From the NCBI GenBank assembly GCA_946885905.1, contig CAMPHL010000104.1, forward strand, positions 1 to 7,768: 7,768 bases of DNA, read 5' to 3'. Source of the DNA: an uncultured Pseudomonadota bacterium (lineage in GTDB: Bacteria > Pseudomonadota > Gammaproteobacteria > Burkholderiales > Usitatibacteraceae). Both the position numbers and the translations under genes were made by a program. Position 1 is the first letter of the stretch. Each line of letters begins with the position of its first letter. Shown here in pieces: positions 1 to 7,129 of this stretch. Under the pieces are notes generated by a model. That model ran no database searches, had not been told where the DNA came from, and worked only from the letters and a program-made list of their open reading frames with translations.

Positions 1-3000
1 TCGACGACTGGCAGCTCCGCGCCCGCCGGCGCGGCTGGAGGCTCCTCGATTTCGGCTGCCGCCGGTGCCTGCACGCTGGGCGTCGGCGCCTTTTCTTCCG
101 TGGCGCCGATCGTCGCGGCCTCGTCGGCTACAGAGGGCGCCGCGGCAAGGCCGGGAACCTTGAGGTGCGTGCCCTCGCCCGTAAGGCGTGCGGCGCGCAG
201 CCCCCCGCGGACCTGCGCGAGGCGCGCGATGATGTCCTCCCGCGGGAACGGTTCGGCGCGGCCACGCAGGGACTGCACCATGGCTGCGACCGCATCTACC
301 GCCGCGCGCGTGGTGCCGGTGCGCGCCTGGTCGAATTCGGGCACGACCTCGATCGCCTCGGCGAGCCACTTCTCGAGTGAGGCGGCGACGTCGGCAAGGA
401 GCTCGAAGCCGGTCGTGCGCGAGCTGCTGGCGAGCGTGTGGGCGGCACGCATGAAGTCCGCGCTTACGGGCGCGAAGCGGTCGGCTTCGATCGCCGCCAT
501 CTCCCGCTCGAGCACCGCCACGTGTTGCTCGGCCTCGTCGATGTAGATCGCGAAGAGGGCCGGCGAAACCGATACCGGACCGATGGTGACGTCGGCCTCT
601 TCCGCGGCCGCAGGCTCCTGCTCGGCTGGCACCTGATCGACCGCGGTTTCGGCGATCGAAGGCTCGGCAGGCGCGAAATCCAACGCCGGGGGATCGCTCG
701 GCGCGGCGGCCGGCTCCGCCGCAACGGGCTCGACCAGCTCGGGCTGCGGCTGCGGCGCCGGGGCATCTTCTACCGCCGACTCGAGCACGAACGCCGCGGC
801 TTCCTCGACGACAGGATCGGCCGCGGCTTCGGGCGCCGCCTCGAGCGCGGGCGCCAGGTCGAGCGATTCGAAGCTGAACGCAGGCGCGGCGGTGGGCGGT
901 GCGGGTTCGAACGCATCCGAGGTTTCGCCGCTCTTCAGCCCTTCGGCTCGCCGCTCGATCGCGCTGCCGTCGATGCGCGCGCCGCCGGTTTCCTGGAGGC
1001 TCGCCACCCAATCGCGGAACGACGACCGTGCGAGGTCGATGAACTCGACGAGGGCGGGCGTTGCGGGCCGGTCGTCCTTGAGCCACTTGTTCATCACCTG
1101 CTCGCACTGCCACGCCACCTCGCCCAGGTCGTGCAGGCCGACCATGCGGCCGCTGCCCTTCAGCGTGTGGAATCCGCGGCGGATCGTGGTGAGCGCCTCG
1201 CGGTCATGCGGGGCGTCGCGGATGGCGGCGAGGCTTGCGGCGATGGTGCCGACAACCTCGGCCGCCTCCTCGAGGAAGATCTCGAGCAACTCGCGGTCGA
1301 CCTCGGCGCCGGGCGCGTCGACGAGCTGCACGACTTGCGGCGCGGGCGCCTCGGGCGCCTTTTCCGGGGCGAGATCCTGGATGGCCTGGAAGACGCCTGC
1401 CTGCTCGGGGTGCTTGCCCTCCTTGAGGGCCTGCAGCGCCGCCTCGCTCATCTTGAACACTTGCGTGTCCGCGATCGCCGCATCCCGGTGCAGGTCGACC
1501 ACCGCGCGCTGGAGCTTTTCGCGCGTACCCTCGGCGGGCGCTTCCTTCCAGTCCTCGTACAGGGCCTGGACCTTCTGCTTCTGGACGTCGATGTCCGCCC
1601 TGGAAACGGTGCTGCGCTGCACTTCGGGCTCCAGCGCCATGTCGGGCTCGGCCAGGCCGAAGCGAAGCAGCGCCGGCAGCAGCACTTCGCGCGCGGTGGT
1701 CGAGCCCTGCTGGAGCGCCGATATGTACAGGCCGAGCGCCGAAAGCCCGTCTGCCACGCTTTCCGCGGCTTCGCCCACGCCGTCTGCCGAACCCTCGGCG
1801 AACTGCTGCACTCGCGCCATGACGGCGGAGTTGAGCGCGGCGGCCTCCTCGAGCTCCATGATCATGAGCGCGCCCTGCACCTGCGCGAACTGCCCGGACA
1901 GCGCGGCGAGCTCGCTGCGCAGGCCGGTGTCGCGGAAGTAGCCGTCGAGCACCTGCTCGATGTTCTGCAGGTTCACCTGCACTTCCTGGCCGACCTGGAA
2001 GACGAGCAGCTTCTCCTGGGCGCGTCGCGTCATCGCGTCGAGCAACCCCCCCTCGATGGCAGCCATCGCAGGCAGCGGCTCGCCCGCCATGGCGGCGCGA
2101 ACGCGATCGGTGATGGTCTTCGCCTGGCCCGGGAAATCGGCCCCGAGCCGGAAGTAATTCTCCAGGGCGGATTCGAAGAACAGGAGTGCCGTCGCGACCT
2201 CGAGCGCCTGCGCTTCCGAGGGCGGGATCGCGCGCGCCTTGAGCGCGGGGGCCACGTCGTTCAACCGGGCGAGCGCGGCCAGGATGTACAGGTTCGGCAA
2301 CCTGCTCGCGCGGCTGGCGAGGACCTGGGCCTGCTTGCCGAAGAGCTCGAGGGCGGCACGGTTGCCGGAGGTGTACTTGAGCCAGGTGTCCTTTTGCTGC
2401 GCGGTGAGCTCGCGCAATTCGCGCAGCAGCGCGGTGAGCTCTTCGTCGTCCGTGCCGCGGATGGACTCCGGCACGGTGACGAGGCGCTCGAGGCCGTAGG
2501 CCTCCTTGAGCTGTGCGATACGCTCGGAAACGTTGCCGGAGCGGGCGATGGCGAGCAGAAGGTCGCGGAAGACGCGCTCGCCGACCTTGCCCGCGCCATC
2601 GATCAGCTGCTTGACCTGTTGATCCACCTTGGCGAAAAGCGGCTTGGTCGCGGCGCTCGCCCGCAGCCCTCCGAGAGCGAGGGCTTCGAAGAAGGCGCTG
2701 GCGGCCGTCCAGAACGGGCGGCTGGGCATCGTCGCCTGCAGCGATTCGATGGCGTTCACCGCAGAGTGCATCTGCCGCAGGCCCTCCGCGTTGTCGCCCC
2801 CCTTGAGCATCTTGAGCAGGCCCTGCTGGTAAGTCGCGCGCTGCCGCTGCAGCGCCTTCACGAGCACTGCGTCGTCGAGCGCCTCGCCGGGCGCCGCCCC
2901 GGGCGTCTTGATGGCGAGGTCCGGGAAGAAGAGGTCTCCTTCGTTCGCGTCCGCGCCGCCGCGCGCGCGGTTGACTTCCAGGTAAGGGGCCAGCAGGCGC

Positions 3001-3353
3001 ATCGGGAAGTCCGGCTCGCCCGCGAGCAGCGAGTCCAGGTAGGCCGAAAGGGCCGCGATGCCCTTCTTGGCCGCCGCGACCTCGCCGGGCAGCCGGGTGT
3101 CGTCGCTTCCCTCGAGGTAGGCGACCAGCTTTTCGAGCTCCTCGTTGAAGCGGGTGGCGGCTCCCAGTCCGACCATGGCGAGCGCGCCCGTGGCCTGGTG
3201 CAGGTGCGTGAGGATGTACTTGACCGGCGCACGCTCTGCGGGGGCGGCGACCAGCTTGTCGAGGTTCTCGCGCGCCTGGTTGAGGGAGTGGTCGATCTCG
3301 GTCTTGACCCAGGAAAGGGGACCGAGGTCGAGTTGCTTGGGGTTCGCCACCAT
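1..3353 (-). CDS. chpA: ChpA (PilL-like) chemosensory hybrid histidine kinase of type IV pili, N-terminal 1117 residues; C-terminus beyond window
   Basis: I read this frame codon by codon from the ATG at 3353-3351 to the left edge and found no stop, giving 1117 residues. The C-terminal part is outside the window. ChpA is the CheA-type kinase of the Pil-Chp system and passes phosphate to PilG and PilH at PilJ/PilI receptor arrays. Residues 1-685 are mostly helical and resemble the FimL-like N-terminal region of the family, with a degenerate phosphotransfer motif around H52. HPt domain 1 (about 686-785) carries HTLKGSGRMVG with the phospho-acceptor candidate H729. An Ala/Pro/Glu-rich linker covers about 815-928. 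HPt domain 2 (about 930-1036) has AHTLASSSRTTGF with H972. A second Ala/Pro/Glu-rich linker begins near 1077. The CheA dimerisation, ATPase, CheW-like and receiver domains are expected further on but not seen. The start lies 17 bases after the pilJ stop with only a weak Shine-Dalgarno sequence, which suggests translational coupling. As I recall, Pseudomonas ChpA is about 2,500 residues. Confidence 0.93.
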   Translation of the reverse strand, partial: MVANPKQLDLGPLSWVKTEIDHSLNQARENLDKLVAAPAERAPVKYILTHLHQATGALAMVGLGAATRFNEELEKLVAYLEGSDDTRLPGEVAAAKKGIAALSAYLDSLLAGEPDFPMRLLAPYLEVNRARGGADANEGDLFFPDLAIKTPGAAPGEALDDAVLVKALQRQRATYQQGLLKMLKGGDNAEGLRQMHSAVNAIESLQATMPSRPFWTAASAFFEALALGGLRASAATKPLFAKVDQQVKQLIDGAGKVGERVFRDLLLAIARSGNVSERIAQLKEAYGLERLVTVPESIRGTDDEELTALLRELRELTAQQKDTWLKYTSGNRAALELFGKQAQVLASRASRLPNLYILAALARLNDVAPALKARAIPPSEAQALEVATALLFFESALENYFRLGADFPGQAKTITDRVRAAMAGEPLPAMAAIEGGLLDAMTRRAQEKLLVFQVGQEVQVNLQNIEQVLDGYFRDTGLRSELAALSGQFAQVQGALMIMELEEAAALNSAVMARVQQFAEGSADGVGEAAESVADGLSALGLYISALQQGSTTAREVLLPALLRFGLAEPDMALEPEVQRSTVSRADIDVQKQKVQALYEDWKEAPAEGTREKLQRAVVDLHRDAAIADTQVFKMSEAALQALKEGKHPEQAGVFQAIQDLAPEKAPEAPAPQVVQLVDAPGAEVDRELLEIFLEEAAEVVGTIAASLAAIRDAPHDREALTTIRRGFHTLKGSGRMVGLHDLGEVAWQCEQVMNKWLKDDRPATPALVEFIDLARSSFRDWVASLQETGGARIDGSAIERRAEGLKSGETSDAFEPAPPTAAPAFSFESLDLAPALEAAPEAAADPVVEEAAAFVLESAVEDAPAPQPQPELVEPVAAEPAAAPSDPPALDFAPAEPSIAETAVDQVPAEQEPAAAEEADVTIGPVSVSPALFAIYIDEAEQHVAVLEREMAAIEADRFAPVSADFMRAAHTLASSSRTTGFELLADVAASLEKWLAEAIEVVPEFDQARTGTTRAAVDAVAAMVQSLRGRAEPFPREDIIARLAQVRGGLRAARLTGEGTHLKVPGLAAAPSVADEAATIGATEEKAPTPSVQAPAAAEIEEPPAAPAGAELPVV

Positions 3354-3370
3354 GTTTTCGCTCTGTCCCG

Positions 3371-5599
3371 CTAGAGCTTGAAGCCCGCTACCGAGCTCTT
3401 GAGCTCTTGCGCCACCGCCGCGAGGTCGCGGATCGAGCCCGCCGCCTGCTGCGTGCCGCGAGTGGTCTGCCGCGTGATCTCGAGGATGTCCTGCATGTTC
3501 TGGGCGACCTTGGTGGTGGCTGAGGCCTGGGTCTGCGTGGCCGTGGAGATCGTCTGGATCAGCTGCGCGAGGTTCTTTGTCACGAAGTCGATTTCGGACA
3601 GGGCCTGGCCGGCGGCGTCGGAGAGCTTGGCACCCTCGACCACGCCGGTCGTCGATTTTTCCATGGCCGCGACCGCGTCCTGGGTGTCCGCCTGAATGGT
3701 CTTCACGATCGCGCCGATCTGCTTGGTCGCCTCGCCCGAGCGTTCGGCCAGCCGCTGCACCTCTTCGGCCACCACCGAGAAGCCGCGGCCCGCTTCACCG
3801 GCCGAGGCGGCCTGGATGGCGGCGTTCAACGCGAGCACGTTCGTCTGCTCGGTGATGTCGGAGATGAGCTCCACGATCTCGCCGATCTCCTGCGAGCTCT
3901 CGCCCAGGCGCTTGATCCGCTTCGAGGTCTCCTGGATCTGCTCGCGGATGTCGTTCATGCCCGAGATCGAGTTCTCCACCGCCGCGCGGCCCTTGTCGGC
4001 GGCCGCGAGCGAGCGTTGCGCGACCCGCGCCCCCTCCTCGGCAGTGGACGACACCTCGGAGATCGACCGCGAGACCTGCAACACCTGCGCAGTCGTGTCC
4101 TCGATCTCCTTGGACTGGCGCTCCGCGGCGCCGAGGAGCTCGGCCGAAACCGCCTGCGCCTGGGCGGTCTTCTGCGTCACCTGGATGGCCGCGTTGTTCA
4201 CGCCGGCCACCAGGTTCCTCAGCTCGTCGATCGTGTAGTTCATCGAGTCGGCGATGGCGCCCGTGATGTCCTCGGTCACCTGGGCGCGCACCGTGAGGTC
4301 GCCGTCGGCGAGGTCGCCCATCTCGTTCAGCAACCGCAGGATCGCCTCCTGGTTGCGCTTGTTCTCGCTCTCGGCCACCGCGGCGCTGCGGCGGGTATCG
4401 GCGAGGAACACCAGGGCCATGAGCACCAACACCCCAAGCAGCAGGGCCGAGGCGACCGCGATCGCCACGATCGTCGCGTTGGATTTCTCCGCCTGCAGCG
4501 CCTCCTGCAAACGTCCAACGGCCGCCTGCAGCTGCTCGCTTGCGGCCACCAGCTGCGCACCGGCCTGCCGTGCCGTCACGAGCTTCTGCAGCTCGCGAAG
4601 GATCGGTCCCACGTTCTGCTCGAAGGCGCCGAACTGCTTCTTGAGCTCGGCGAGCTTGGCGCGGGTCTCCGAATCTCGGATCGGCACGATGCCCAGCGGC
4701 TCGCTTCCCGATTCGAGCGCGGCGGCGAGGGCGCGCAGGTCATTGGTGTCCTTTCCGATGAGGAACGGCACTTCGGGATCGATCACCTCGGAACCGAGGA
4801 TCTCCGCAGAACCCCGTCCCAGGCGCTCGGCGAGGAACGTGATGCGGTTGGCGCGCAGGACCTGGCTCGGGGGCGAGCCCGACTGGGCCATGAGGCCGGT
4901 CAGCTCCTGCGAGAGCGTGGCCATCTCTTCCGAGCCCACCCGGATTTGCGCGATGTTCTGGGCGAGCGACACGAGGTCGGCGCGCGCCGCGAGGATCGAG
5001 GAGGCCGCGGCCGAGCTTTCCGGCCAGCGCTGGTTCAGCTCGTCCAGGCGGCTCTTCAGCTCTTCGGTCGTGGCGGCGGGGGGAACCGTCTGGTTGAAGG
5101 CGAAGCCGCCCTTGCCGAGGATGCCGAGGAAGTTGGCAAACTCGTCGCGGCTGTCCTGCACCTGCGGAAACGCCGTCGCCTGCCCGCGCGCCGCGATGCC
5201 CGCCGCCTTGGCAAGGCGCTGCGTGTGGTATTGCATCTGGGATGCGATGGTGATGTAGGTCGCGTTGATCGAGCGGGCATTCACGTCGATGAACACGAGC
5301 CCCGCGACCACCGCGATCAACAGCAGCGCGAGGGTACCCAGCACCTGGAGCTGGGCGATGATGGGCCGGCCGCCGATGACGGGCAGGCGGAAGCGCTCCA
5401 TCCCCAATGCCTTTTGCGACTCGACCGCCGCTGCGGCCCGGGCGGCCTGGCGCACGGCTTGCCCCTGCGCCTGCAGGTTGGCCTGCGTCGAGGGCGCGCC
5501 TCGCGGCGGCGCCTTCGCCTTGGGTTCGTTGCCGCCCAGCTTGTTGAGGAAATCCCCGAACGAGGATGATGACTTGGACTTCGCCTGAACTTTAGCCAT
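3371..5599 (-). CDS. pilJ: PilJ, methyl-accepting chemotaxis-type receptor of the type IV pilus chemosensory system
   Basis: This 742-residue inner-membrane receptor feeds signals to ChpA through PilI. Residues 1-84 form a soluble, low-complexity Ser/Lys then Ala/Gln/Arg-rich N-terminus. Transmembrane helix 1 is about 85-106, the periplasmic sensor about 107-376, transmembrane helix 2 about 377-400 and a HAMP region about 402-455. A long coiled-coil signalling domain follows (about 480-735). Its hairpin tip is plain at 584-607: [14 protein letters not shown] then GEAGRGF. No C-terminal CheR-tethering pentapeptide is visible; the protein ends GFKL. I chose the ATG at 5599-5597 (MAKVQAK) because an AGGAGA Shine-Dalgarno sequence (5609-5614) precedes it and it begins 13 bases after pilI. 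The frame stays open up to 5800, but that extension would lie inside pilI. The protein is longer than Pseudomonas PilJ (about 680 residues from memory), mainly because of the N-terminal stretch. Confidence 0.95.
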   Translation of the reverse strand: MAKVQAKSKSSSSFGDFLNKLGGNEPKAKAPPRGAPSTQANLQAQGQAVRQAARAAAAVESQKALGMERFRLPVIGGRPIIAQLQVLGTLALLLIAVVAGLVFIDVNARSINATYITIASQMQYHTQRLAKAAGIAARGQATAFPQVQDSRDEFANFLGILGKGGFAFNQTVPPAATTEELKSRLDELNQRWPESSAAASSILAARADLVSLAQNIAQIRVGSEEMATLSQELTGLMAQSGSPPSQVLRANRITFLAERLGRGSAEILGSEVIDPEVPFLIGKDTNDLRALAAALESGSEPLGIVPIRDSETRAKLAELKKQFGAFEQNVGPILRELQKLVTARQAGAQLVAASEQLQAAVGRLQEALQAEKSNATIVAIAVASALLLGVLVLMALVFLADTRRSAAVAESENKRNQEAILRLLNEMGDLADGDLTVRAQVTEDITGAIADSMNYTIDELRNLVAGVNNAAIQVTQKTAQAQAVSAELLGAAERQSKEIEDTTAQVLQVSRSISEVSSTAEEGARVAQRSLAAADKGRAAVENSISGMNDIREQIQETSKRIKRLGESSQEIGEIVELISDITEQTNVLALNAAIQAASAGEAGRGFSVVAEEVQRLAERSGEATKQIGAIVKTIQADTQDAVAAMEKSTTGVVEGAKLSDAAGQALSEIDFVTKNLAQLIQTISTATQTQASATTKVAQNMQDILEITRQTTRGTQQAAGSIRDLAAVAQELKSSVAGFKL

Positions 5600-5608
5600 G
5601 TCGCCGTT

Positions 5609-5614
5609 TCTCCT
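5609..5614 (-). promoter_or_regulatory. Shine-Dalgarno sequence of pilJ, overlapping the pilI stop codon
   Basis: The minus strand reads AGGAGA nine bases before the pilJ ATG at 5599. The site shares two bases with the pilI TAG stop (5615-5613), so ribosomes ending pilI are placed directly at the pilJ start. It is the best ribosome binding site in the cluster and decides the pilJ start against longer readings of the frame. Confidence 0.8.
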
Positions 5615-6125
5615 AGGCACCCACTTCGAGGAAACGCTGCTCGCGCGCGAGCACGGGCAGGTCGAGCTCGAGCCAGCGTGTTCCGCCGGCATCGGTGTAA
5701 GCCGCCGCGACCCAGGGGGCTGCGCCCACAGGTCGCGCCGCCGCGTTGAAGTGTTCCGGGTTGCGCAGGCCGAGCATGCGCGACACGAGCAATCCGGCAC
5801 CGGGCACGAGGCGCTCGGATACCAGGATCACGCGACGCTCGACGCCCGGGGGCGTGGTCTCGCGTCCCTGGTAGGCCGAGAAGTCGACGATGCTGTGCAG
5901 GTTGCCGCGGACATTGGCGACCCCGCGGAACCACGAATGGGTGCGCGGCACGGGCACCATCGGCGGCACCGGGATCACCTCGGTCACCTGGTGCAGCGCC
6001 ACAAACCAGTTCTCGGAACCCACCTGGAAGCCGAGCTTCGATGCGAGCGCGGCATGGGTCGATGCCGTGCGCAGCCGCTCCATGACGGAGAGCTGGAATT
6101 CGCGCAGGCCGGTTCTTCGCGCCAC
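5613..6125 (-). CDS. pilI: PilI, CheW-type coupling protein
   Basis: This 170-residue soluble protein has a single CheW-like domain (about residues 30-168). It is expected to link the PilJ signalling tip to the ChpA kinase in the receptor array. The family pattern is clear at [20 protein letters not shown] (31-50), then a proline-rich turn PVPPMVPVP (52-60) and the conserved [18 protein letters not shown] stretch (68-85). Length is normal for PilI (about 178 in Pseudomonas, from memory). The start is a GTG at 6125-6123 with GAAGGA (6132-6137) six bases ahead. The first in-frame ATG (6083-6081, residue 15) has no Shine-Dalgarno sequence and would remove N-terminal residues. The gene begins 15 bases after pilH and ends 13 bases before pilJ. 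Confidence 0.93.
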   Translation of the reverse strand: MARRTGLREFQLSVMERLRTASTHAALASKLGFQVGSENWFVALHQVTEVIPVPPMVPVPRTHSWFRGVANVRGNLHSIVDFSAYQGRETTPPGVERRVILVSERLVPGAGLLVSRMLGLRNPEHFNAAARPVGAAPWVAAAYTDAGGTRWLELDLPVLAREQRFLEVGA

Positions 6126-6131
6126 TCGTCG

Positions 6132-6137
6132 TCCTTC
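6132..6137 (-). promoter_or_regulatory. Shine-Dalgarno sequence supporting the GTG start of pilI
   Basis: GAAGGA on the minus strand lies six bases before the GTG at 6125. It falls wholly in the 15-base gap between pilH and pilI. The alternative ATG at 6083 has no comparable purine-rich site, so this element is the main argument for the GTG start. Confidence 0.6.
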
Positions 6138-6140
6138 GCC

Positions 6141-6506
6141 TCAGCCCAGGGCCTTGATCTTCTCGATCAGCTCGCCCTCGTTCACCGGCTTGGTGACGTA
6201 GTCCTTCGCGCCCTGGCGCAGGCCCCAGATCTTGTCGGTCTCCTGGTCCTTGGTGGTGCAGATGATGACCGGAATGTGCTTGGTCTTCTCGTCGCGCGTG
6301 ATGGCGCGCGTGGCCTGGAAGCCGTTCAGGCCCGGCATCACCACGTCCATGAGGATCAGGTCCGGCTGCTCGGTCTTGGCCCGCTCGACGGCCTGCTCGC
6401 CGCTGTCGACCAGGACCACGTCGAAACCCTTCTTCTTGAGAAGGCCGTCCATGAAGGCGCGCTCGGTCGGCGAATCGTCCACCACCATGATTTTCTTGAT
6501 CGGCAT
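6141..6506 (-). CDS. pilH: PilH, single-domain CheY-type response regulator
   Basis: This 121-residue protein is one receiver domain without an output domain. In Pil-Chp systems PilH is the second regulator, linked to pilus retraction and/or acting as a phosphate sink for ChpA. The receiver residues are all present: acidic pair D10/D11 (MVVDDSPTE), phospho-acceptor D54 (LILMDVVMPGLNG), T84 (IICTTKDQETD), Y103 and K106 (YVTKPV). The PGLNGFQATR and TTKDQETDK stretches match PilH closely and separate it from PilG. Length equals that of Pseudomonas PilH as I recall it. The ATG at 6506 has GGAG (6513-6516) six bases upstream, while the frame's extension to 6572 is arginine/proline-rich noise. The gene starts 31 bases after the pilG stop. 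Confidence 0.95.
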   Translation of the reverse strand: MPIKKIMVVDDSPTERAFMDGLLKKKGFDVVLVDSGEQAVERAKTEQPDLILMDVVMPGLNGFQATRAITRDEKTKHIPVIICTTKDQETDKIWGLRQGAKDYVTKPVNEGELIEKIKALG

Positions 6507-6537
6507 CGCGTGCTCCGTCTCGTGGCTTGGTTCTTGG

Positions 6538-6933
6538 TTATGCCTTGGCCGTGAGGTGGGACTCCACGGCACGTAGCAGGCTTTCCTTGGTGAAGGGCTT
6601 GGTGAGGTACTCGTCGGAGCCCACCATGCGGCCGCGCGCGCGGTCGAAGAGACTGTCCTTCGAGGAGAGCATGATCACGGGCGTGGCCTTGTGCTTGCCG
6701 CTCTTCTTGATCAGGGCGCACGTCTGGTAGCCGTCCAGGCGCGGCATCATGATGTCCACGAAGATCAAATCGGGCTGGTGGTCGGCGATCTTGGCGAGGG
6801 CATCGAAGCCGTTCTCCGCGAGGATCACCTGGCAGCCCGCCTGCATGAGGAAGATCTCCGCCGAGCGCCGGATGGTGTTGCTGTCGTCGATCACCATCAC
6901 CCGCACGCCGGTGAGGTTCTTGGAGTCCGCCAC
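6538..6933 (-). CDS. pilG: PilG, single-domain CheY-type response regulator
   Basis: This 131-residue receiver-only protein is the first gene of the cluster. PilG is the regulator that promotes pilus extension and cAMP production downstream of ChpA in Pseudomonas. It has acidic residues D16/D17 (VMVIDDSNTIRRSAE), phospho-acceptor D60 (FVDIMMPRLDGYQTCALIK), S90/S91 (VIMLSSKD), Y109 and K112 (YLTKPF). The IDDSNTIRRSAE and MMPRLDGYQTCALIK stretches are diagnostic of PilG. I chose the GTG at 6933-6931 because it follows GAGGA (6938-6942) and gives the normal family length. No ATG or other plausible start lies close upstream, and the open frame to 7044 encodes Arg/Pro/Ala-rich sequence unlike the family. 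The next internal ATG (codon 13) would delete the first beta strand. Confidence 0.95.
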   Translation of the reverse strand: MADSKNLTGVRVMVIDDSNTIRRSAEIFLMQAGCQVILAENGFDALAKIADHQPDLIFVDIMMPRLDGYQTCALIKKSGKHKATPVIMLSSKDSLFDRARGRMVGSDEYLTKPFTKESLLRAVESHLTAKA

Positions 6934-6937
6934 CGAA

Positions 6938-6942
6938 TCCTC
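6938..6942 (-). promoter_or_regulatory. Shine-Dalgarno sequence supporting the GTG start of pilG
   Basis: GAGGA on the minus strand sits four bases before the GTG at 6933. The spacing is rather short, but no better start and site pair exists in this frame. It is the evidence used to trim the open frame from 7044 down to 6933. Confidence 0.5.
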
Positions 6943-7012
6943 GTCGATGAGCCGGGGAATAGCGGCGCGGGGGCATGTCCGCCGCGAAGGTGGGCGAAGC
7001 ACCCGGGCCGTT

Positions 7013-7037
7013 CCGGCGGCTCCCTGAGGCCGTCCGG
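7013..7037 (-). repeat. GC-rich inverted repeat (hairpin) in the pilG upstream region
   Basis: On the plus strand the left arm is CCGGCGGC (7013-7020), the loop TCCCTGAG (7021-7028) and the right arm GCCG-T-CCGG (7029-7037). This forms eight G:C pairs with one bulged base. In a minus-strand transcript it would lie about 80 bases before the pilG start. No U-tract follows it, so it is not a typical intrinsic terminator. It could be a transcript-stabilising hairpin, part of a longer leader structure, or chance in GC-rich DNA. Confidence 0.4.
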
Positions 7038-7070
7038 CCGGCACTGCTACACGTTGATCAGGTTATTCCT

Positions 7071-7089
7071 GTTGTCCTGCCGAAACAAC
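7071..7089. repeat. Small dyad GTTGT-N9-ACAAC upstream of pilG
   Basis: GTTGT (7071-7075) and ACAAC (7085-7089) are perfect inverted five-base arms separated by nine bases. The spacing suits a dimeric DNA-binding protein better than an RNA hairpin. The right arm overlaps the weak -35-like hexamer at 7083-7088 on the minus strand. Arms this short can arise by chance, so its role as an operator is conjecture. Confidence 0.25.
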
Positions 7090-7129
7090 CGCCAAGCTCC
7101 TCTTCCTCATGCCGTTTGGCAAGAAGGAA

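Larger units (their letters stand above)
6934..7129. other. Non-coding region between the rubredoxin gene and pilG
   Basis: This 196-base gap is the only sizeable break on the minus strand, so it is the likely site of the pil-chp operon promoter and of any terminator for the rubredoxin transcript. The half nearer the rubredoxin gene is less GC-rich than its surroundings and contains a dyad (7071-7089). It also holds a weak sigma-70-like pair on the minus strand: TTGTTT (7083-7088), 17 bases, TAACCT (7060-7065). Each box matches the consensus at only three of six positions. The middle holds a stable GC hairpin (7013-7037). I see no run of T after any hairpin on the minus strand and no small gene that I can support. 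Readthrough from the rubredoxin gene into pilG remains possible. Confidence 0.6.

Noticed and set aside
892..1941. A 349-codon plus-strand frame inside the chpA region
   Set aside because: It is another antisense shadow: Ser/Ala/Arg-rich with no family resemblance.
438..3374. A 978-codon open frame on the plus strand, opposite chpA
   Set aside because: It mirrors chpA in a GC-rich genome. The translation is dominated by Arg, Gly, Leu and Glu with no recognisable domain, while the minus-strand frame gives clear HPt motifs and joins the pil cluster.
4016..5569. Long plus-strand open frames opposite pilJ (517 codons at 4016-5569 and 334 codons at 4254-5258)
   Set aside because: They are antisense shadows of a convincing PilJ. 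Their composition is Arg/Leu/Gly/His or Ser/Ala-rich with no domains.
5600..5800. N-terminal extension of pilJ upstream to 5800
   Set aside because: It lies within the pilI coding region, is Arg/Cys/Ser-rich, and the ATG at 5599 has a strong Shine-Dalgarno sequence.
6507..6572. N-terminal extension of pilH to 6572
   Set aside because: It would overlap the pilG end and add sequence unlike PilH. The ATG at 6506 is preceded by GGAG at good spacing.
6934..7044. N-terminal extension of pilG to 7044
   Set aside because: The added residues are Pro/Arg/Ala-rich and unlike PilG. The GTG at 6933 gives the family length with a ribosome binding site.
7091..7120. Intrinsic terminator after the rubredoxin gene (arms GCCAA 7091-7095 and TTGGC 7116-7120)
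   Set aside because: It has only five pairs with a 20-base loop and no U-tract on the minus strand.
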